This document shows positions 59,012-64,000 of a stretch of 64,000 nt of DNA, piece by piece. Position numbers and translations under genes: made by a program. A model generated the notes under the pieces. It was not told the DNA's origin. It did no database searches and saw only the letters and a list, made by a program, of their open reading frames with translations. This DNA comes from Gammaproteobacteria bacterium (GTDB lineage: Bacteria; Pseudomonadota; Gammaproteobacteria; Pseudomonadales; Halieaceae). Position 1 is the first letter of the stretch, and each line of letters opens with the position of its first letter. The stretch lies in the NCBI GenBank assembly GCA_009937065.1, contig JAACDF010000142.1, forward strand, positions 1 to 64,000, given 5' to 3'.

Positions 59012-59642
59012 ACGCTTATTCGATCAAATTCGTCAGGGGCTTATGACGCTTGACCTCGACGAAGAGCTAGTTGAACCGTTAACGGATTACGTTAACTTGC
59101 TGCATAAATGGAATAGACCTTTCAACTTAACGGCCGTGCGGCGCCCCAAGGACATGGTGATAAAACACGTCTTTGATAGCCTTACGTTGGCAGCGTATCT
59201 GGGTTCATTTGAACGACTTTGTGATGTCGGGACTGGCGCAGGTTTACCGGGCGTTCCATTAGCTTTGTGCTTTCCTGAGAAAGAGTTTGTATTGCTTGAT
59301 AGCAATGGGAAGAAAACCCGTTTTCTCTTTCAAGTACGTGAACAACTGAAGCTAAACAATATCAATATTGTCGAAGGTCGAGCGGAGTCCTATCAGCCAG
59401 AGCAAAGGTTTGATGTTGTTATGAGTCGCGCCTTCGCTGATTTAAATCGGATGTGCAATCTGACAGCGCATTTACTCAAAACAGACGGCGTTTGGCTCGC
59501 CATGAAGTCTCAAAGCGTTGATACTGAAATTGCGGATTTGAACACGTCCACTGAGATCATTGAACAAATTGGTCTTGTGGTGCCTGGACTTGAGGAGCTG
59601 AGGCAATTGGTTGTATTGCGTCGTGGTGAGAATAAAAAATGA
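59004..59642 (+). CDS. rsmG: 16S rRNA m7G527 methyltransferase
   Basis: [40 protein letters not shown]. Confidence 0.96.
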   Translation: MAERLFDQIRQGLMTLDLDEELVEPLTDYVNLLHKWNRPFNLTAVRRPKDMVIKHVFDSLTLAAYLGSFERLCDVGTGAGLPGVPLALCFPEKEFVLLDSNGKKTRFLFQVREQLKLNNINIVEGRAESYQPEQRFDVVMSRAFADLNRMCNLTAHLLKTDGVWLAMKSQSVDTEIADLNTSTEIIEQIGLVVPGLEELRQLVVLRRGENKK

Positions 59643-60397
59643 AAATAATTGCCGTAGCGAATCAAAAAGGAGGCGTTGGTAAAACAACAACAAGCGTCAA
59701 CCTAGCGGCCTCGTTGGCACAGATTGGAAATCGGGTGCTTCTGGTAGATATGGATCCGCAGGGCAATGCGACCATGTCCTCAGGAATAGAAAAAAATGGC
59801 TTAGAGCTCTCCGTATTAGATCTGTTGTTGGAGGAGGCGTCTCTTTCTGAGTGTTTGGTTGAGTCGATACCGGGGAAGTTTTCCGTCTTGCCAGCTAATG
59901 GTGATCTTACTGCGGCAGAGGTAGAGCTCATCGAGGTTGAGGGGAAAGAAAAACGGTTGAAAGAAGGCTTGTATCAAGGCGAAGCCTCGTTCGACTTTGT
60001 GTTAATTGATTGCCCTCCTTCTCTTAACATGCTCACTGTCAACGCGATGGTGGCCTGTGATTCGATTCTCATCACAATGCAATGTGAGTACTTCGCTTTG
60101 GAGGGGCTTTCTGCGCTCTTAAATACGATTCGACGTATTAACGAGACAGTGAACCCAGATCTTGAAATCGAGGGAATTCTTAGAACGATGTATGATCCTA
60201 GAAACTCCCTAACAACAGAGGTTTCCGAGCAACTATTTAGTCATTTTGGTGATCTCGTTTATCGGACGGTTATTCCTAGGAATGTTCGACTAGCAGAAGC
60301 ACCAAGTCACGGCGAACCCGGTATTGTCTATGACCGATATTCAAGAGGTGCACGCGCTTACATGGCGCTTGCTGAAGAATTCACTCGGCGACAGTGA
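59639..60397 (+). CDS. parA: chromosome partitioning ATPase ParA/Soj
   Basis: [41 protein letters not shown]. Confidence 0.97.
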   Translation: MKIIAVANQKGGVGKTTTSVNLAASLAQIGNRVLLVDMDPQGNATMSSGIEKNGLELSVLDLLLEEASLSECLVESIPGKFSVLPANGDLTAAEVELIEVEGKEKRLKEGLYQGEASFDFVLIDCPPSLNMLTVNAMVACDSILITMQCEYFALEGLSALLNTIRRINETVNPDLEIEGILRTMYDPRNSLTTEVSEQLFSHFGDLVYRTVIPRNVRLAEAPSHGEPGIVYDRYSRGARAYMALAEEFTRRQ

Positions 60398-60445
60398 TAT
60401 GGCACAGAATGGGGTGAATGAATGGCAAGTGCGCAGGATAGGTAA

Positions 60446-61327
60446 ATGAACACAAAGAAGCGAAAATTAAATCGCGGCCTTGACGCTTTGTTAGGGACTG
60501 ACCTGACGAAAAAGGCGCCACCAGACGCAGCCGAGCTAGACGCAGCGCCACACAGCGACGGTGACTTGCGGCAACTACCTCTGGAGTTTTTACAGCGCGG
60601 TAAATATCAGCCTCGGGTTGATTTTGATGAAGCCGCTTTACAAGAGCTTTCTGAAAGTATTCAAGCGCAAGGTGTCATGCAGCCCATTGTTGTGAGATCG
60701 ATTGCAGCAGATCGTTATGAGATTATTGCTGGTGAGCGGCGTTGGAGAGCCTGTCAGCTCGCCGCCTTGGATACGATTCCTGCCATTGTTCGTGAGATCA
60801 GTGATGAAACTGCGATCGCGATGGCGTTAATAGAAAATATTCAACGTGAAAACCTCAATCCACTTGAAGAGGCACGAGCGTTGAAGCGCCTCCAAACGGA
60901 ATTCGAGTTGTCTCAGCAAGAGGTGGCTACAGCCGTAGGTAAGTCACGCCCAGTGATTGCGAATTTGTTGCGGCTACTGTCGCTCGAGCGAGAAGTTTCT
61001 GAGATGCTAGAGCAAGGACGAATTGATGCAGGTCACGGCAAGGTACTCCTGGCTTTGGATGGCATAGATCAAGTTCGTGCGGCGAGAAAGGTAGCTGACA
61101 GTAGGCTGTCCGTTAGACAAACAGAAGCACTCGTGAAAGCGTTGCTTGCCTCCCCTGCTAATACCACCCCACAACGAAAAGACCCCGATATCGATCGCCT
61201 GGAAAGGCAGTTATCTGAGCGGTTTGGCACAAAAGTTGTCATCGAAAATAAAAATGGGAGGGGAAAATTGGTTATTCAGTACAGCGACCTTGATGTGCTT
61301 GATGGAATTTTAAATCGCATTCAATAA
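60446..61327 (+). CDS. parB: chromosome partitioning protein ParB/Spo0J
   Basis: RGLDALLG, YEIIAGERRWRACQLAALDTIPAIVR, ENIQRENLNPLEEARA, HTH. Confidence 0.97.
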   Translation: MNTKKRKLNRGLDALLGTDLTKKAPPDAAELDAAPHSDGDLRQLPLEFLQRGKYQPRVDFDEAALQELSESIQAQGVMQPIVVRSIAADRYEIIAGERRWRACQLAALDTIPAIVREISDETAIAMALIENIQRENLNPLEEARALKRLQTEFELSQQEVATAVGKSRPVIANLLRLLSLEREVSEMLEQGRIDAGHGKVLLALDGIDQVRAARKVADSRLSVRQTEALVKALLASPANTTPQRKDPDIDRLERQLSERFGTKVVIENKNGRGKLVIQYSDLDVLDGILNRIQ

Positions 61328-61413
61328 AAGTTGGCATTTTGCTTTGTTGATGCGCTTAGGCAATTCGAATAGACTTGCGCGCGCTTGAGAACCCGAAAAT
61401 ATGGGAGTGCTGA

Positions 61414-61788
61414 GTGGTTGAGTACACGCGAACAATGCTGGCTCATCACTTCGTTAGAGCGTTGGTCTACACCAGTGTTTTAATTGGCGTCCTCTCCTTT
61501 GGCGTTTGGCTTTTTTTCGGTACTGATGCGGCGTTTGCGGTCTGGGTAGGTGCAGCGATTATTGGACTGCCGCAGGCATGGCTTGCGACCAGCATGTTTA
61601 GCCGGTTTGGTGCGCAAGCACCCACCGTATTGGGAATAGCAAAATTTAGTCTCAGTGCACTGTTGTTTGGTCTTTGGTTTGCCAAAGCGCCAGACCCGCA
61701 GCCCGGAGCGATCTTCGCAGGCGCGATAGCAGTATTAGTGAGTAGTCCGGTTTTTTATTATCTGGCTGCGAAAGACAGAGTGGTTTAA
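61414..61788 (+). CDS. atpI: ATP synthase subunit I
   Basis: 124-aa membrane protein directly upstream of atpB. Confidence 0.85.
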   Translation: MVEYTRTMLAHHFVRALVYTSVLIGVLSFGVWLFFGTDAAFAVWVGAAIIGLPQAWLATSMFSRFGAQAPTVLGIAKFSLSALLFGLWFAKAPDPQPGAIFAGAIAVLVSSPVFYYLAAKDRVV

Positions 61789-61819
61789 CAGAGAACATCG
61801 CGTTAATGCGGTTGTTTAA

Positions 61820-62719
<900 letters not shown>

Positions 62720-62749
62720 TTCTTGAACTTCCATACTTAGACTCAATAG

Positions 62750-62986
<237 letters not shown>

Positions 62987-62997
62987 AACCGTTGTTT

Positions 62998-63018
62998 CCC
63001 CGCTCGTCTCGGGCGGGG
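62998..63018 (+). promoter_or_regulatory. GC-rich mRNA hairpin between atpE and atpF
   Basis: CCCCGC (62998-63003) pairs with GCGGGG (63013-63018); no T tract follows. Confidence 0.6.
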
Positions 63019-63040
63019 CTGAAACCCACAGGAGACTACT

Positions 63041-63511
63041 GTGAACATTAATCTGACCATTATCGGACAGATCTTGGCCTTTATTGCGTTCGTTGCGTTT
63101 TGCATGCGATACGTTTGGCCACCGATCCTAGCCGCTATGGAAGAGCGCCAACAAAAGATCGCGGACGGTTTGGCTGCGGCAGACCGGGCGAGTCACGATT
63201 TGGAGCTTGCGCAAAAAGAAGCGGTTGATCGTCTAGTAGAGGCGAAGAAAGAAGCCGCGTCTATTGTCGAGTCCGCCAACAAGCGTGCAGCCACTGTTGT
63301 CGACGAAGCAAAAGTCGCTGCGGTTGCTGAAGCGGATCGAGTAAAAGAGCTTGCGATTGCTGAAGTAGAGCGCGAGAAGGCTCAGGCAAAAGAGCAATTG
63401 TTAACTCAAGTAAGCACGCTCGCTATTGCTGGCGCAGAAAAAGTGCTAGCTGCTGAAATTGATGCTGATAAACACGCTGTTCTTCTTCAGCAATTAGTGA
63501 AGGAGCAGTAA
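63041..63511 (+). CDS. atpF: ATP synthase F0 subunit b
   Basis: [44 protein letters not shown]. Confidence 0.97.
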   Translation: MNINLTIIGQILAFIAFVAFCMRYVWPPILAAMEERQQKIADGLAAADRASHDLELAQKEAVDRLVEAKKEAASIVESANKRAATVVDEAKVAAVAEADRVKELAIAEVEREKAQAKEQLLTQVSTLAIAGAEKVLAAEIDADKHAVLLQQLVKEQ

Positions 63512-63513
63512 GC

Positions 63514-64000
63514 GTGATCGAGCCAACCACATTGGCGAGACCCTACGCGCGCGCTGCGTTTCAGTTCGCTGTTGATAACAGTGTTGTGGACGACTGGCAC
63601 CAAGCGCTTGTGACCATTGTTGCTGTAGTGGCGGAACCGTCGGTTGCGAAGGTGCTCGATGATCCCGCAACCACTGCATCACAACGAGCCAAAACAGTTG
63701 TCACGGTGCTTGGAGATGACATTCCAGCGGGGATAGCACAGTTTGTCGGTGTTATGGCTGAGAACCACCGGCTTGCCCTCGCGAGTGAAGTGGCGAGGCT
63801 TTTCGCTGAACTACGCTCAGCGCTTGATGCAGCGGCAAACGTTACGGTAACGAGTGCTTTTGACGTGGCGGATGCGACGATTGAGCAACTCACCGCTTCA
63901 TTGACAACGAAGTTGGGTAAGACGGTCGATATGACCGTTGAAACAGATTCTTCCCTGATAGGGGGAGCCATTATTCGAGCCGGCGATATGGTTATCGACG
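63514..64000 (+). CDS. atpH: ATP synthase F1 subunit delta (truncated by window end; GTG start)
   Basis: Frame from GTG 63514: VIEPTTLARPYARAAFQFAVD..., position after atpF. Confidence 0.92.
   Translation, partial: MIEPTTLARPYARAAFQFAVDNSVVDDWHQALVTIVAVVAEPSVAKVLDDPATTASQRAKTVVTVLGDDIPAGIAQFVGVMAENHRLALASEVARLFAELRSALDAAANVTVTSAFDVADATIEQLTASLTTKLGKTVDMTVETDSSLIGGAIIRAGDMVID

Overview
This 64 kb window is almost entirely chromosomal housekeeping DNA, most likely from a marine gammaproteobacterium (inferred from gene content and synteny, not a database search). I find no rRNA, tRNA, CRISPR array, transposase, prophage or obvious defence island. From left to right it carries: a small glycosyltransferase / methyltransferase / alpha-toroid cluster; ilvE and glnE; argA and ilvD; leuA next to an Lrp/AsnC regulator; dsbA, c-type cytochromes, engB and polA; a cytochrome c oxidase biogenesis and structural locus (sco, cyoE/ctaB, SURF1, ctaE, ctaG, ctaD, coxB with a fused cytochrome c domain); aroE, hemF, tsaC, dprA, LysM, def, fmt, rsmB, trkA and trkH; djlA, an LpxL-like acyltransferase, glyQS and rmuC; and the replication-origin region (gyrB-recF-dnaN-dnaA on -; rpmH-rnpA-yidD-yidC-mnmE-mnmG-rsmG-parA-parB-atpIBEFH on +). 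The observations most worth checking are: (1) sampled strand composition and a cluster of DnaA-box-like sites place the likely oriC in the mnmE-mnmG gap rather than the dnaA-rpmH gap; (2) two perfect 16-bp parS palindromes lie inside recF and each encodes VFHVE; (3) the cox biogenesis cluster has no ctaA/COX15 gene where one is expected; (4) a perfect 16-bp palindrome lies directly upstream of the Lrp/AsnC regulator. I did not find convincing evidence of a new biological system.
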